A stretch of 64,000 nucleotides of DNA from Diacronema lutheri (Eukaryota; Haptophyta; Pavlovophyceae; Pavlovales; Pavlovaceae), in NCBI GenBank assembly GCA_019448385.1, contig JAGTXO010000014.1, forward strand, positions 806,001 through 870,000, given 5' to 3'. The position numbers and the translations under genes are program-made. Shown here one piece after another: positions 9,828 to 21,250 of this stretch (position 1 is its first letter; the number at the start of each line of letters is the position of its first letter). The notes under the pieces were generated by a model. The model did not search any database. It saw only the letters and a program-made list of their open reading frames with translations, and had not been told where the DNA came from.

Positions 9828-11386
9828 TCAGACATGCAGCGCGAGCCTTGGCGCCTCAGCATGCAGCGCGGCGAGCATCGGCCGGTCCGTTTCATCCGCC
9901 CCTCCGCTCCCGCCTCCTCTCTCTGTCCGAATTCGCCCGTCCACGCCTCTGTGCGGCGCGGACAACGGCCGCTCGAGCGAGTCGGGCGTCGGCTCGTGGT
10001 GGTCTGAACGCGAGGACGTGCGCGACGTGTTGTACGACACGTCGCCCTCGAAGAGCGGCGAAGGCTCGATGATGCGCGCGCAGCTCAGCGCGATGAAGTT
10101 GCTGTGGTGAATCGTCAGCCCACCGACGACCAGGCAGAGCAGCAGCGCGCAGTGCGCGCTGACGACCTCGGCGGCCGCGTGCGCAAGCGACATGAGTCGA
10201 GGCGACGTGACGAGGCCAACTGCCGTGGGCACGATCAGCACCTCTGCGACGTAAAGCGCGGGCACGGAGTGCGCCTGCATGATCACGCGGCTCGTGACCG
10301 CGAGGAGGCACGAGGACAGCAGCCACGCGCCTGTGCGACTCGTCGCGAGTGGGCACGCCGCCTCCGGGTAGGTCTGCGCCGCGCGCGCCGGCGCGGCGCA
10401 GCGCGCGAGCGGCGGCGTGGCGTGCGGCAGCGCGGCGCAGCGCGCGAGCGGCGCGTCAGGCCGGCCGCCGGCATGGCCGGGCGAGCGCGCCACGCAGCTG
10501 CACATCGCGCGAGCGCGCGCACCACCCCCCAGAAGAAACAGCGGACGCCCTCGTCGATATTTCGCAAGACCTCACTGTGAGCGAAAACCTGGTCGTCGTT
10601 TGCGGAGGGGCCAATCTCGCGCGAGCCGTACGCGACGCCACGCAGCGAGTCGAGCGCGAAGAGCAGCGGGCCGAGCGCGAGACCGCACGCGAACTGGAAG
10701 AAGGCGAGCCAGGCGTTCAAATAGGTGCAGTCAATCACTTGAAGCATTAACCGTCTCCTCTTGTACACCGAAGACATGGCGCCAAACGCGCACGAGAGGG
10801 CGAAGAGCGCGCGGTCGACGACGTTCTCAACCGACTCGTCTGCGACCGCCGGCCGCGTGCAGCCCGCGAGCACAGAGACGAGCACGAGCGCCGCGCCGTA
10901 GACCTGCGCGCGCTCAAAGCGCGTGCGCAGCACGAGCGTGGCGAGCAGCATCGTGCACGGGATGGTGCCCTGCACGAGGATGGCCTGCGTGACGGCGAGG
11001 ACGCGCCCGCCCGCGTACAACGCGAGCAGGCACTGCATCGTGTCGAGGATCGCCATCGTGAGCAGCGCGTGCTTTGGGCATCGGCGCAGCTGATTGGACT
11101 GCGGGTCGAGCTGCGCCTGCGCACACGCGACCGGCGTGAAGAAGAGGAGATGCGCGCCGGCGACAAGCTGGTGCAGGACGACGTAAAATGGGCTCATCGA
11201 TACTGCCATCAGCCGGAAGCTCGCGCGCTCGCACGCGCCGATCAGCACATGCGCGGCGAAGACGAGGACAACGAGCGCGCGCCGGCCGACGACCGCGAGC
11301 GCGATCCGCGCGCGCGGCGAGTGCACCGGGGTCGTCACGCCGAGGAGTGGCCGCGCAATGTCGTCGGCCTTGCCAGGCGATGCCAT
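9828..11386 (-). CDS. CRT-like (chloroquine-resistance-transporter family) DMT membrane transporter
   Basis: Model: exon 1 11386 to about 10526, exon 2 10373-9828 (phase 0; the donor is either GTGGTG or GTGCGC three bases later); 468 aa. Ten hydrophobic helices are visible. The pattern LDTMQCLLALYAGGRVL, then TQAILVQGTIPCTMLLATLV and VYGAALVLVSVLAG is the CRT/drug-metabolite transporter core (compare 'lPQsviPfTmLlS' in the family). Family members move peptides, glutathione or drugs across vacuolar or plastid membranes; the substrate here is unknown. The acidic/basic C-terminal tail is low complexity. Divergent partner is the C2-PP2C gene; an ATG further upstream in the same open frame would overlap that gene and was rejected. 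Confidence 0.8.
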
Positions 11387-11543
11387 CGTGCGCGCCTCGG
11401 CGCGCGCAGAGCGGCCGAGCTCCACCCCCGCGCGGCAGTGAGCCGCGTCGTTGCGCACGGCCCTCGCCGCTGGAATGATGGCGGCGGACAAAGGGAGTGT
11501 GATGAGTGCTGGGTTTTGAAAAAGGGGTGTGGGTGGGTGAGCG

Positions 11544-13633
11544 ATGCCGTTCGACCTGGACGCGGCGCCGCCACGGGGGACGCTGACGGTCACGGTGCGG
11601 CGGGCGGACTTTGAGGCGGACTTTGTGGGCGCGGCCGACCCTTCAACGTACTGCATCCTCTGGATTCTCGAGCCCACGCGCCGACGGCGCAGACGGACGG
11701 TCGTCGCGCGCCGCACAATGTCGCCCGAGTGGCACGAGACTTTTGCGCTCGACGACACGAGCGCAGAGGCGACGGCGGTGATCGACGTGTGGCGCGAGCG
11801 CGAGGGATCGACGGACGAGTATTTTGGTAAGGTCACCCTTCCCGTCGCCGAGCTCCGCACCCTTCACTCCGCCCACTATGAGCTCGTGCAGGGCCGCATA
11901 GAGCTGTCGGCCATCTTCGCGCCGGAGCACAGCACAGCAGTCGCCGCGCGCGAGCACGCGCGGGGGGCCGAGACCGAGCGATTGGCGCCGCCAGCGGCAA
12001 CGGCGGTGGTATCGAGCATGCCAGCGGCGGCCATACCCGCTGCATTCGATGCCGCGCGGTCGCCAACGGCGGTGCTGCACTCGATGCCACGCGTTCACAT
12101 GGACGACAGCTTTGAGGACAAGGCCGCCGACGCAATTGATGCCGCGCGGTCCGCGGCGCACACCGTCGTTCAGTCCGCCGACGGCGGCGGCGGCGGTCGC
12201 GGCGGCGGCGGCGGCGGCGGCGGCGCGCGCGTGGAGTACTTTGAGTACACGCACCGCGGCGGTGACGGCACGGGGCCCAAGGAGAACCAGGACACCTTCT
12301 TTGCCTTGCGCCTCGACGAGGACAACCAAGTATGGGGCGTGCTTGATGGGCACGGGCACGACAATGGGCGCATAGCGGCAGAGACGGCGCGCGACTCGTT
12401 CAAGGCTTTCTTCGGCGAGCGCGCGAATTTTGCGCGGCTGCGCGCTGACGCCGACGCGACGATGACCGACGCCTTCGCGCGCGCTAACCGCGCCGTACGG
12501 GAGGCTATCCTCGCGCAGCCGTCCGTATTCGAACGCGACGGGCAACTCGTCATGGCCGACGAGGCGTCCCCCCTCGGGTACGACGTGGTGGACGGTGGCA
12601 CGACGGCGACGCTCGCCGTCCTCCTCGACCGCCGCACCCTCGTCGTCGCCGCCGTCGGCGACTCGTGTGGCGTGCTCGCGACGTGCTCGCATGGGCGCGT
12701 GTCGGCGCGCGAGCTCGTCCCCGAACACTCGGCACTGAACAAAAGCGAATACGAGCAGATTGGCGGTGGCGGGTGCGACTTCGTGTACGAGTACCCGGAC
12801 ATGTACGAGCAGGGCCACCTGCCCGTCTGGGAGCTTGGCTCAAAGGTGCGCCGCATGGCGGCGCACGCGCGCATGGCGCTTGCCTCCGTCCGCCCACCGC
12901 GCGCGCCGGCGCTCGGGCGCGCCGTCGCCTGCGCGCGTAGGGCGAGGTGCAGCTGTGCCTGGAATCGATCAAAACGGTCGACAGTTACAACCTGGGCTTC
13001 AAGACGGAGCGCGGCGACCGCGCAGCCTTCCTGTTGACGCCGGAGGTGAGGACGCGCTGTGCCTGCGCCCCTCTCTCGCCGACACTCGGGCGTAGCGGCG
13101 CGCCGTGCGATGCGCGCGCGCACACCCACGCCGCATGCGCGCGCGCGCTGCGTGGCGGGCTGCCTGGCCCTCCCGCGCGCCCCACCTGCTCGCGCCGATG
13201 ACGACGACGCGAGGCTTGACCACCACCGCTGCGCCCGACGCGCGCGCGCGCGCGTGCACGCTCGCGGCGGTCGCGCACGCAGCGCGAGTACTTTTCGCAA
13301 ATGTCACTCGCGGTTACGCGGACACTGGGCGACTTTTACCACCAGCACTTTGGTGTGGTGCACACGCCCGAGGTGCTCGTGCTCGACCTGCGCAACGTGC
13401 AGCCCGCCGATCCGTCCGACGGCGGGTGCGTTCTGCTCCTTGCCACGGACGGCGTGTGGGACCACTGGGAGTTTGACGCGGCGATGGCGATGCTCGTCGA
13501 CCCGCGCACGGGCGGCACGAGCCGCGAGCGCGTTGAGGCGATGATGGAGGAGACACGCGCAAAGGGCGAGGAAACGTTCGGCGCGACCGCCGACAACCTG
13601 ACGAGCATCACGGTCGTGCTGCCGCGCGCCTAA
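11544..13633 (+). CDS. C2-domain PP2C-type Ser/Thr protein phosphatase
   Basis: Exons 11544-12845, 12941-13045 and 13283-13633, all junctions phase 0; 585 aa. Residues 10-110 are a C2 domain (LTVTVRRADF, WHETFALDD, ATAVIDVWR), which in other proteins binds membrane lipid or calcium. After a Gly-rich linker comes the PP2C domain with its metal and catalytic motifs: KENQDTFF, VLDGHGHDNGR, VVAAVGDSCGVLAT, SLAVTRTLGDF, LLLATDGVWDHW and DNLTSITVVL. The third exon begins after an AG 9 bp upstream of TACTTTTCG; an alternative AG 6 bp later would also keep frame. A C2-PP2C fusion points to membrane-localised dephosphorylation (inference). TTTTGAAAAAGG lies about 30 bp before the ATG. Confidence 0.92.
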
Positions 13634-13690
13634 TTTTAGACCTGGTTGTCCAGCCTCGGCCCCGTGCGCGCCCCTCCTGCTGACCCGCCT

Positions 13691-13751
13691 GTAAGCGTCG
13701 TTAGTATTTTACAGTGGTATTTTTTTTTACGTAAGCGCCGTTAGTATTTTA
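13691..13751. repeat. Two copies of a dispersed GTAAGCGYCGTTAGTATTTTA motif
   Basis: Two direct copies (13691-13711 and 13731-13751) differ at one base and are separated by an A/T-rich stretch with a T run. The same 16-20 bp core recurs at about 31187 and 32592. Both copies here sit between the PP2C stop and the next gene's ATG. It could be a regulatory element or the end of a small transposon; nothing in the sequence decides. Confidence 0.7.
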
Positions 13752-13788
13752 GACCTGGGCCAACCGAGCAGGCCGGCTCATCTCAACG

Positions 13789-14520
13789 ATGGTGTCGTTG
13801 AGCACGACACCGACGACACGCCGACCCGCGTGCACAGCCGCGCCGGCGGCGTTGGCTGGGCGGTGGGCGGTGGCACAACGATCGTGCGGGGCCGTGCACG
13901 ACACAGCGATCGTCCGGCTGCGCGGTGGACGGTGGCCAGCCGCGCCGGTGGCGTCGGCTGCGGCGCTCGCTGTGCTTATCGCCGCGAACGCGCTGCAGAA
14001 TGGCCGTGCGGACCGAGCCGCGCCTCGGATCACATCGCAGCTGCACAGCGCGCGCGACGTGGCGGCGATCTGCCAGCGCAAGTGCGACGTGGTCGCGCTC
14101 TGGCGCTCAGGCACGGCCCCGCAGCCTCGCGCGCTCAGCGGCCGGCGGCTTCGCGGCGCGCTTCTCTGGCGCGGCGTTCTGTGCCCGGCGAGCGCGCTCG
14201 TCACGCACGTGCTCTTCGCTCCGGGCCACGCGTGGGTGGGCAAGGAGTTTGCCGCGGACGGCACCGGTCGCAACGTCTTTGCGGACGGCCGATGTCGTCG
14301 GCCATTTGCCTACGCGGTCGCGCCATCCGCGTTTGATGGCCGCCCAGCGCTCGTCCTCACGTACCGGCGGCGCGACCGGCTGTGGGGCAACGCTCTCGGC
14401 ATGCGCGACGAGCTGCGTACAATCCCCGGCCATCCGCGCATCCTGATTGGAATGGGCAGCATGGTCGCGAGCGGCGGGGTGCGCAACACGGCGCCCTTCG
14501 TGCTCGAGCTCGCGCCGTAA
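13789..14520 (+). CDS. Conserved-looking protein of unknown function, GXWXG/DUF4334-like pattern
   Basis: 243 aa, single exon with ATG at 13789. The first 75 residues are Arg/Ala-rich with one hydrophobic stretch (VASAAALAVLIAANAL) and may be a targeting or anchor region. The C-terminal 150 residues have the order W-x-G-K-x-F (HAWVGKEFAADGTGRNVF), FAYAVAPSAFDGRPALVLTY, then DELRTIPGHPRILIGMGSM and a closing hydrophobic strand APFVLEL. This order resembles the GXWXG + DUF4334 proteins (a small beta-barrel of unknown role), but similarity is weak and I would not transfer a function. It starts about 40 bp after the dispersed motif pair. Confidence 0.6.
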   Translation: MVSLSTTPTTRRPACTAAPAALAGRWAVAQRSCGAVHDTAIVRLRGGRWPAAPVASAAALAVLIAANALQNGRADRAAPRITSQLHSARDVAAICQRKCDVVALWRSGTAPQPRALSGRRLRGALLWRGVLCPASALVTHVLFAPGHAWVGKEFAADGTGRNVFADGRCRRPFAYAVAPSAFDGRPALVLTYRRRDRLWGNALGMRDELRTIPGHPRILIGMGSMVASGGVRNTAPFVLELAP

Positions 14521-14650
14521 ATGCGCTAGGCAAAATTCTGCACCCTCAGTCGCGCCACTCCTTGCAGCGGCGTGCTCAACACGCGCCACGGCGCGCCACG
14601 GCGCGTGCCGCGCGTGAGCCTGAGCGCCCGCCAACTTGCAACGGTCAATG

Positions 14651-15346
14651 TCAGCACGCCCAATCCTCCTGCCAACCACCGCGCCCATTCGGCCGAAATA
14701 CGGGCACGCGGCCAAGCGCGTGCACGAGCTCGGCATCCTCAGCGCCGAGCGCGCCCTTCCAGCCGTCCCCCTCCACGAGGAAAGCGCCAAGCCCGACCAC
14801 GTGCGCGCCGGCGGCGCGCAAGAGCCGCAGACCGGCAGCCGACGAGCCGCCGGTGGAGATGACGTCGTCGACAAAAACCGTGCGCTTGCCCGCGAGATGC
14901 GGCAGCCAGCGCCGATCCAGCCGGAGCATCTGCCGTCCCTGCGTCGTCGTCGACGTGAGCGGCTCGACGAGCGCGTCGGCGAGGTGCGCCTTCTCCGTCT
15001 TCATCAGGACGTACTGGCGGTGGAGGCCGAGCGCCTTGGCGACGGCCGCACCTACGGGAATGCCGAGCGTCGCCGCGGAAACGACGACCTCGGCGTTCAG
15101 TCGGCGCAGCGCGTCGGCAAGCTCCGCGCCGCACGCCTCGACGAAGTCGAGGTCGACCGACGTCGTCTCGAGTAGCGCGATCGCGAGGTCAGGCCGCACC
15201 TGGACGAGCGGCAGGCCAATGCGGTGCTTGCCCACGGTTGCGACATAATGCCCGACGGGCGGCTGCGGCAGGCGCGCCTCGAGCTGCGTCCGCGCCTCCA
15301 CCTGAGCCCCGACGCTCTCGCCAAACGGCCGGGGGGCGTCCGACAT
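14651..15346 (-). CDS. Type I phosphoribosyltransferase, adenine/xanthine PRTase-like
   Basis: 231 aa, single exon. The PRPP-binding loop is unmistakable: RTVFVDDVISTGGSSAAG (two acidic residues, then the T/S-G-G-S/T phosphate clamp). Upstream are the strand AEVVVSAATLGIPVGAAVA and VLMKTEKAHLADALV, laid out as in APRT and related purine salvage enzymes. The reaction would be base + PRPP to nucleotide + PPi; the C-terminal hood that chooses the base is not diagnostic, so adenine is only the likeliest substrate. Start chosen at MSDAPRPFG; the divergent RPB2 ATG is 72 bp away. Confidence 0.85.
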   Translation of the reverse strand: MSDAPRPFGESVGAQVEARTQLEARLPQPPVGHYVATVGKHRIGLPLVQVRPDLAIALLETTSVDLDFVEACGAELADALRRLNAEVVVSAATLGIPVGAAVAKALGLHRQYVLMKTEKAHLADALVEPLTSTTTQGRQMLRLDRRWLPHLAGKRTVFVDDVISTGGSSAAGLRLLRAAGAHVVGLGAFLVEGDGWKGALGAEDAELVHALGRVPVFRPNGRGGWQEDWAC

Positions 15347-15418
15347 GCTTTCCTCTTCCGCCAATCCTTCCTTTTTGTCGGGATGCATTCCGCGGGCGTG
15401 TGTCGCGCGCGCCGAGCG

Positions 15419-18273
15419 ATGGAGGACGCTCTCCCAGAGCGCGACGGGGACGAGGAGATCACGCAGGATGACGCGTGGGAGGTGATCTCCGCCTACTTTG
15501 CGGACAAGGGGCTGGTGCAGCAGCAGCTCAACTCGTTCGACGAGTTCCTTGAGACGACGATGCAGGAGATCATCGACGAGCACCCCAACGTCGAGGTGCG
15601 GCCGGGCATTCAGATCAGCCCGAGCCAGGCCGCGGGCGCGGACACGCGGCACGTGGTCACGTTCAACCAGGTCTACTTGTCGCGCGCGTCGGTGGTTGAG
15701 CCCGACGGCAAGAACATGACCCTTTTCCCCAACGAGGCGCGCCTGCGCAACCTGACGTACGCGTGCCCGCTCTACATCGACGTGAAGCACCGCACGATCG
15801 AGGTCCGGCCCGACGGCGAGGAGGACGTGCAGGACTCTGAGATTCCGAAGCTGTTCATCGGGCGCGTGCCGATGATGCTCAAGTCCAAGTTCTGCCTGCT
15901 CCACGACGCCAACGACAAGGAGCTCACCGAGTTTGGCGAGTGCCCGCTCGACCCGGGCGGCTACTTTGTGATCAACGGGAGCGAGAAGGTGCTGATCGGG
16001 CAGGAGAAGATGGCCAACAACCTCGTGTACGTCTTCCACAAGCGGACGCCCAACAAGTTTGCTTGGGTCTCCGAGATCCGCTCCGCCCCCGAGGCGGGCA
16101 ACCGCCCGCCTTCCGCGCTCTATCAAAAGCTCCTCCGCTCGCGCTACAAGAACGCGTCCGCCGGCTCCATCGTGACGACCGTCCCGCTCGTGCGCGAGGA
16201 CGTGCCGTGCATGATCGTCTTCCGCGCGCTCGGTGAGGGGTACAATGCCGACCGCCATGTCCTCGAGGTGCGCCGCGCCCGTGCTGTGCCGAGCGCGCGC
16301 CGAGCGCGCGCGCGCACGCTGCCGCTCATGCGCACGTTGCCCGCCGCGCCGCGCCCGCCGCCGCCGCCGCCACCACCGCCGCGCAGCACATCGTGTACGA
16401 CACCAACGACATGCAGATGATGGAGCTGCTCAAGCCGTCGCTCGAGGACTCGCAGCCCGTGCACACCACCGAGATGGCGCTCGACTACATTGGCACGCGC
16501 GGCGCGCAGCCAGGCGCGGCGCGCGCCCAGCGGCAGCAGCACGCGCGCGAGCTGCTCGTCAAGGAGATGCTCCCGCACGTGGGGATCACGGAGCACTGCG
16601 AGACGAAGAAGGCGTACTTCCTTGGCTACATGATCCACAAGCTGCTCATCGCCTCGCTCGGCGGGCGCAAAGAGGACGACCGCGACCACTTCGCACAGAA
16701 GCGCCTCGAGCTTTCGGGTCCGCTCCTCGCGTCGCTCTTCCGCAAGCTCTTCGCCAAGCTCAAGAAGGAGATGAGGACATCGCTGCAGAAGATGGTGGAC
16801 GCAGGGCATGAGATCACGCCCTCCAAGGCCGTCAACCCGAAGACGCTCACGCGCGGCCTCAAGTACGCGCTCGCCACCGGCAACTGGGGCGACCAGCAGG
16901 CCGCCGCTGGTACGAACCGCGCGGGCGTCGCGCAGGTGCTCAACCGGCTCGCCTTCGCCTCGTCGCTCTCGCACCTGCGCCGGCTGAACACGCCGATCGG
17001 CCGCGAGGGCAAGCTCGCGAAGCCACGCCAGCTGCACAACACCCACTGGGGCATGATCTGCCCCGCCGAGACGCCCGAGGGCCAGGCGGTCGGGCTCGTG
17101 AAGAACCTTGCGCTCATGGCGTACATCACGGTGGGCAAGCCGGCGTCGCCCATCCTCGAGTTCCTCGACGAGTGGGGCGTGGAGAACCTCGAGGAGATCT
17201 CGCCCATGGCCATCCCGAACGCGACCAAGATCTTCTGCAACGGCGCGTGGGTCGGAATCCATCGGGACCCGGACCAGCTCGTCTCGACGCTCAAAGAGCT
17301 TCGTCGGTCTGTGACGATTGATCCGGAGACGTCGGTCGTGCGCGACATCGCCGAGCGCGAGCTGCGGCTCAACACGGACCCGGGCCGCATCTCGCGCCCG
17401 CTCTTTGTCGTCGAGAACCAGCAGCTTGTGATCAAGAAGCACCACATCAAGCTCTTGCGCGAGTCGGACGCGTCAGGCGTCAACTGGGACTGGCTTGTCG
17501 CGAACGGGCTCGTCGAGTTCATCGACACGGAGGAGGAGGAGACGGCGATGATCGCGATGTTCGTCTCCGACCTCGCCCACGCGCACGGCATGGTGCTCAA
17601 CACGCACGCTGAGATCCACCCCGCTTTGATCCTTGGGATCTGTGCGTCGATCATCCCCTTCCCCGACCACAACCAGTCACCGCGCAACACGTATCAGTCG
17701 GCGATGGGCAAGCAGGCGATGGGGGTGTACATCACCAACTACCAGACGCGGATGGACGCGATGGCGAACGTGCTCTATTACTCGCAGAAGCCCCTCGCGT
17801 GCACGCAGTCGATGAAGTTCCTCTCCTTCCGCGAGCTGCCCACCGGCATCAACGCGATCGTCGCGATCGCGTGCTACTCGGGGTACAACCAGGAGGACTC
17901 GGTGATCATGAACCAGTCGTCCATCGACCGCGGCTTCTTCCGCTCCGTCCAGTACAAGACGTACAAGGACGAGGTGAACAAGGTGGGCCTCGACCTTGCC
18001 GAGCAGTTCGAGCGGCCGCAGCGCGATGTGTGCCAGGGGATGAAGTTTGCAAACTACGAAAAGATCGACGAGGACGGGCTGTGCTGCCCGGGCGTGCGCG
18101 TCTCGGGTGGCGACATCATCATCGGCAAGACCACGCCGCTCGAGCGGTGCGCGAGCGAGCGCGCGCGCGCGCGTGAGGGGCGGCAGCGGTGCCAGCGGCA
18201 GAAGCGCGGGCTAGTGCGGTGATGGCGCGGGCACGCGCGGCAGTACGCGGCACGGACCCAAGCCCACCACCCC

Positions 18274-18304
<31 letters not shown>

Positions 18305-19398
18305 ACACACACACACATTGCCAACTGCTAATTGCCAACTGCCATCCGCCAACTGCCAACTGCCAACTGCTTGCGCGCGCAGCACGGAGGAGGACCTCGA
18401 CCCGATGCAGGCCAAGTTCACAAAGCGCGATATGTCGACGCGCATGAAGATGAGCGAGTCGGGGATCGTCGACCAGGTGATGCTCTCGACGAACGAGAGC
18501 GGGCTCAAGTTTTGCAAGGTGCGCATTCGGTCTGTACGCATCCCGCAAATTGGCGACAAGTTTGCCTCTCGGCACGGGCAAAAGGGGACGGTCGGAATCA
18601 CGTACAGGCAGGAGGACATGCCCTTCTCATCCGAGGGCGTCTGCCCGGACATCATCGTCAACCCACACGCGATCCCGTCTCGCATGACCATCGGCCACTT
18701 GATCGAGTGCTTGCTCTCAAAGGTCGCGACGCTCACCGGGCAGGAGGGCGACGCGACGCCCTTCTCCAAAGTCACCGTCGACGAGATCTCCGCCGAGCTG
18801 CAGAAGCGTGGCTACCAGTGCCGCGCGTTCGAGCGGATGTACAACGGGCACACCGGACGCCGGCAGAACGCCTACATCTTCCTTGGACCCACCTTCTACC
18901 AGAGACTTAAGCACATGGTCGACGACAAGATTCACGCGCGCGCGCGCGGCCCGCTCACGACCCTCACGCGCCAGCCGGTCGAGGGTCGCGCAAAGGACGG
19001 CGGCCTGCGCTTTGGCGAGATGGAGCGCGACTGCATGATCTCGCACGGCGTCGCCTTGATGCTCAAGGTGCGCGCGCGCGCGCGCGCGCGAGATTGAGTG
19101 CACGGTGGGCAGGGCGCGCGTGCGCGCGCCCTGCCATTCACCGCCGCCGCGCGCGCGCTCGCCGCCATGCGCTCGCGTCGCGTAGGAGCGTCTGTTTGAG
19201 CAGAGCGATCACTTCCGCGTGCACGTGTGCGAGAGGTGTGGTCTCATGTCGATTGCCAACCTGCGCAAGCAGAACTTCCGCTGCCCGGTCAAGGCGTGCC
19301 AGAGCGCGCTGACGTGCCAGGTCTTTATGCCGTACGCGTGCAAGCTCCTCTTCCAGGAGCTGATGGCGATGCAGATCGCTCCGAGGATGGTCGTCTGA
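15419..19398 (+). CDS. RPB2: DNA-directed RNA polymerase II second-largest subunit RPB2
   Basis: Four exons, 15419-16267, 16387-18146, 18383-19067, 19186-19398 (phases 0, 2, 0); 1168 aa, about the human length. Splicing restores [27 protein letters not shown] and [15 protein letters not shown]. Hallmarks in order: [172 protein letters not shown] and a C-terminal zinc ribbon (CERCGL ... CPVKAC). All donors are GTGCGC. Pol II identity rests on overall match (for example [13 protein letters not shown] and SRMTIG context). An ATG at 15383 would add 12 residues; the one at 15419 fits the family N-terminus better. Intron 2 carries a simple-repeat block. Confidence 0.97.
18270..18372. repeat. Compound simple repeat in RPB2 intron 2
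   Basis: A run of about 21 C, then about 13 AC units, then imperfect copies of a CCAACTG-type heptamer/decamer. All inside the intron 18147-18382. Likely length-variable and hard to assemble. Confidence 0.9.
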
Positions 19399-19516
19399 TG
19401 AGAGAGGAGGGAGGAGGAGTTCGCCGTCACTGACGAGTCTAGCAAATCGTCACGACCGATTTACCTGCACCACTCACTCAGGGACGGTCGGTCAGCCGAG
19501 CCACAACTGCCGCCGG

Positions 19517-21141
19517 TCAGCTCGCGCTCGCAAAATCGACCAGCGCGTCCGGGAAGACGCGCAGCGCCTCCTCCGCGCCGGTGGGCGCGCCGTCGGCGTG
19601 CGTGGAGGGCGCGAGCACGTCGTACGCCGCGCCAAAGCCGCGCTGAATCGCCTGTGATGGCGGGCAGCGAGCGATGCGCGGTGGGCGGCGTTGGCGCGCG
19701 CGCGCGCGCACGGCCGCACGCACGCTGGCCAGCGATGCGGAGCGCGCGCGCGCCTGCAGTATGGGCAGAGGGCGCGTTTCCAGGCGGCCCATTTCGCTCG
19801 AGCCCTCGGCGAGCGCGACGGGCATGAGGAAGCCGCCCATTGTCTGTGCGCTCCCAGCCGGCACGTGCTTGCCGACGGGCACCTCCACAACCCGCCCGCG
19901 CGCGCCCTCATTTAAAAGGAGGATGTCCTCTGCGTACGTGCGCTTGGGCTGGGAGAGGAGCATGTGGCGAAGCATCTCGGGGTGCTTAAACTTGCGCCCA
20001 AAATACCGCCTGGGCACGGCGCGGGCCGGCGCGCGGCACGCCGTGTCGGCGCGCGGGGCGCAGGGACGGCGTGCGCGCGCGCACCGCGCGCCGAGGCCGG
20101 CGAGCGCACGCGCGCGCACCGCGCAATCAGGGCCTCCCCGAGCGAGACGTGCTTACTCACGCGCTTGCCGTCCGGCTGCGTGCGCAGCACGAGCACGTGC
20201 GTGCACCCCTCGGCGACGGCCGCGCGGTAAGGGATGGGCTCGGTGAGAACGGCGTCGGCGAGGGGTTCGTCAATCGAAGACGCGTGCCGCAGTTCGATTG
20301 GCGGTCCGGTGATTCCGGGAAGGAGCATGGACGCGCGCAGGCACGTGGCGAGCTCGGGCAGGTTGCTGAAGCACCGCTCCCTGCTCCCGAGCACGAAAGG
20401 GCGCTGCGTGCGCAGGCCGCTCGCGAGGACGCGTAACGGTGTGTGCGCGTTACGCGCCCAGAAGGCTGGCCAGTCGAGCGGCCGATCGCGTTGCATCACG
20501 TCGACGAGGAGAAAGTCGAGGTTGAGCGCAGGCGGGCCGAGCGATCGTGGGCTTTTCAGCCACTGCGTGAGCTGCAGCGCACCGAGCCCAACGGATCGCA
20601 CGAGCTGCACCGGGTTGATGAAGGCCTTGCCAGCGGTGCCGAGGCATTCGTAGTAGACGGACGGGCCGAAGCGTGGGAGCTGCTGCGAGATGAAGTAGGC
20701 GCCAACGAGCGCGCCCGCGCTCGAGCCATACACCGCGTCAAACGCGTCGCCCAGCCCAAGCTCGTGGAGCGCCGCGACCATGCCCGCGCCGACCGCACCG
20801 CGCATGCCGCCGCCCTCGATCGCGAGCCCGATCCGCAGCCCGTCCGCCCGCGCGCCGGGGCGCGAGCCGGCGGCGGCGCGGGCGCGGAGCGCGGCGAGGA
20901 CGGGGTGTGTGCTCCCACGCTCGCGCAGCACCGACGTGTCACCGCGCACGTCGAGCTGCCCGACCTGCAGCATCTCGTCGTCGAGGAGCCGCCTGAACGT
21001 CGCAATGTCGTCGACCGCCGTCGACCGCGCGCCGAGCCGGCCGATGGCGGCGAATGGACGGCCGGTGGCGCGCGCGCTCGGCCGCACCCGCGGCGTGCGG
21101 CCGGCGGCGACCAGCCCGAGCACGAGCGCGAGCGCGCGCAT
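19517..21141 (-). CDS. Patatin-like phospholipase
   Basis: Three exons (minus): 21141-20120, 20009 to about 19754, 19651-19517; about 470 aa. The serine-Asp dyad scaffold is clear: oxyanion loop IGLAIEGGGMRGAVGAGM, nucleophile elbow VYGSSAGALVGAY (GxSxG), and the Asp of SIDEPLADAVLTEPIPYRAA in the place of the usual DG(A/G). Members hydrolyse acyl chains from phospho- and galactolipids. The N-terminus (MRALALVLGLVAAG) is a signal peptide-like segment. The second intron has two possible 5' ends: GCGCGC directly after PILQ (a GC-AG intron) or GTGCGT 30 bases later; both keep phase 0, so the choice changes only 10 residues. Divergent partner starts at 21251. Confidence 0.88.
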
Positions 21142-21250
21142 GCCGCCCGCGCGGAAATTAGCGGACTGCCGATCGATGCCCCGGTCGGCGGCGCGGGTCC
21201 AGTTGCGACCCGACGCCGCCGCCCCTTTTCAAAGGCCGATTGCGCGGGCG
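21142..21250. promoter_or_regulatory. Shared promoter region with CCCTTTTCAAAGG motif
   Basis: The 109 bp between the divergent patatin and small membrane protein start codons hold one A/T island, ccccttttcaaagg (about 21223-21236), in otherwise GC-rich DNA. Similar TTTGAAA/TTTAAA islands lie close upstream of several other start codons (1694, 4221, 11514, 57861, 61371). A core-promoter role is inferred. Confidence 0.45.
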
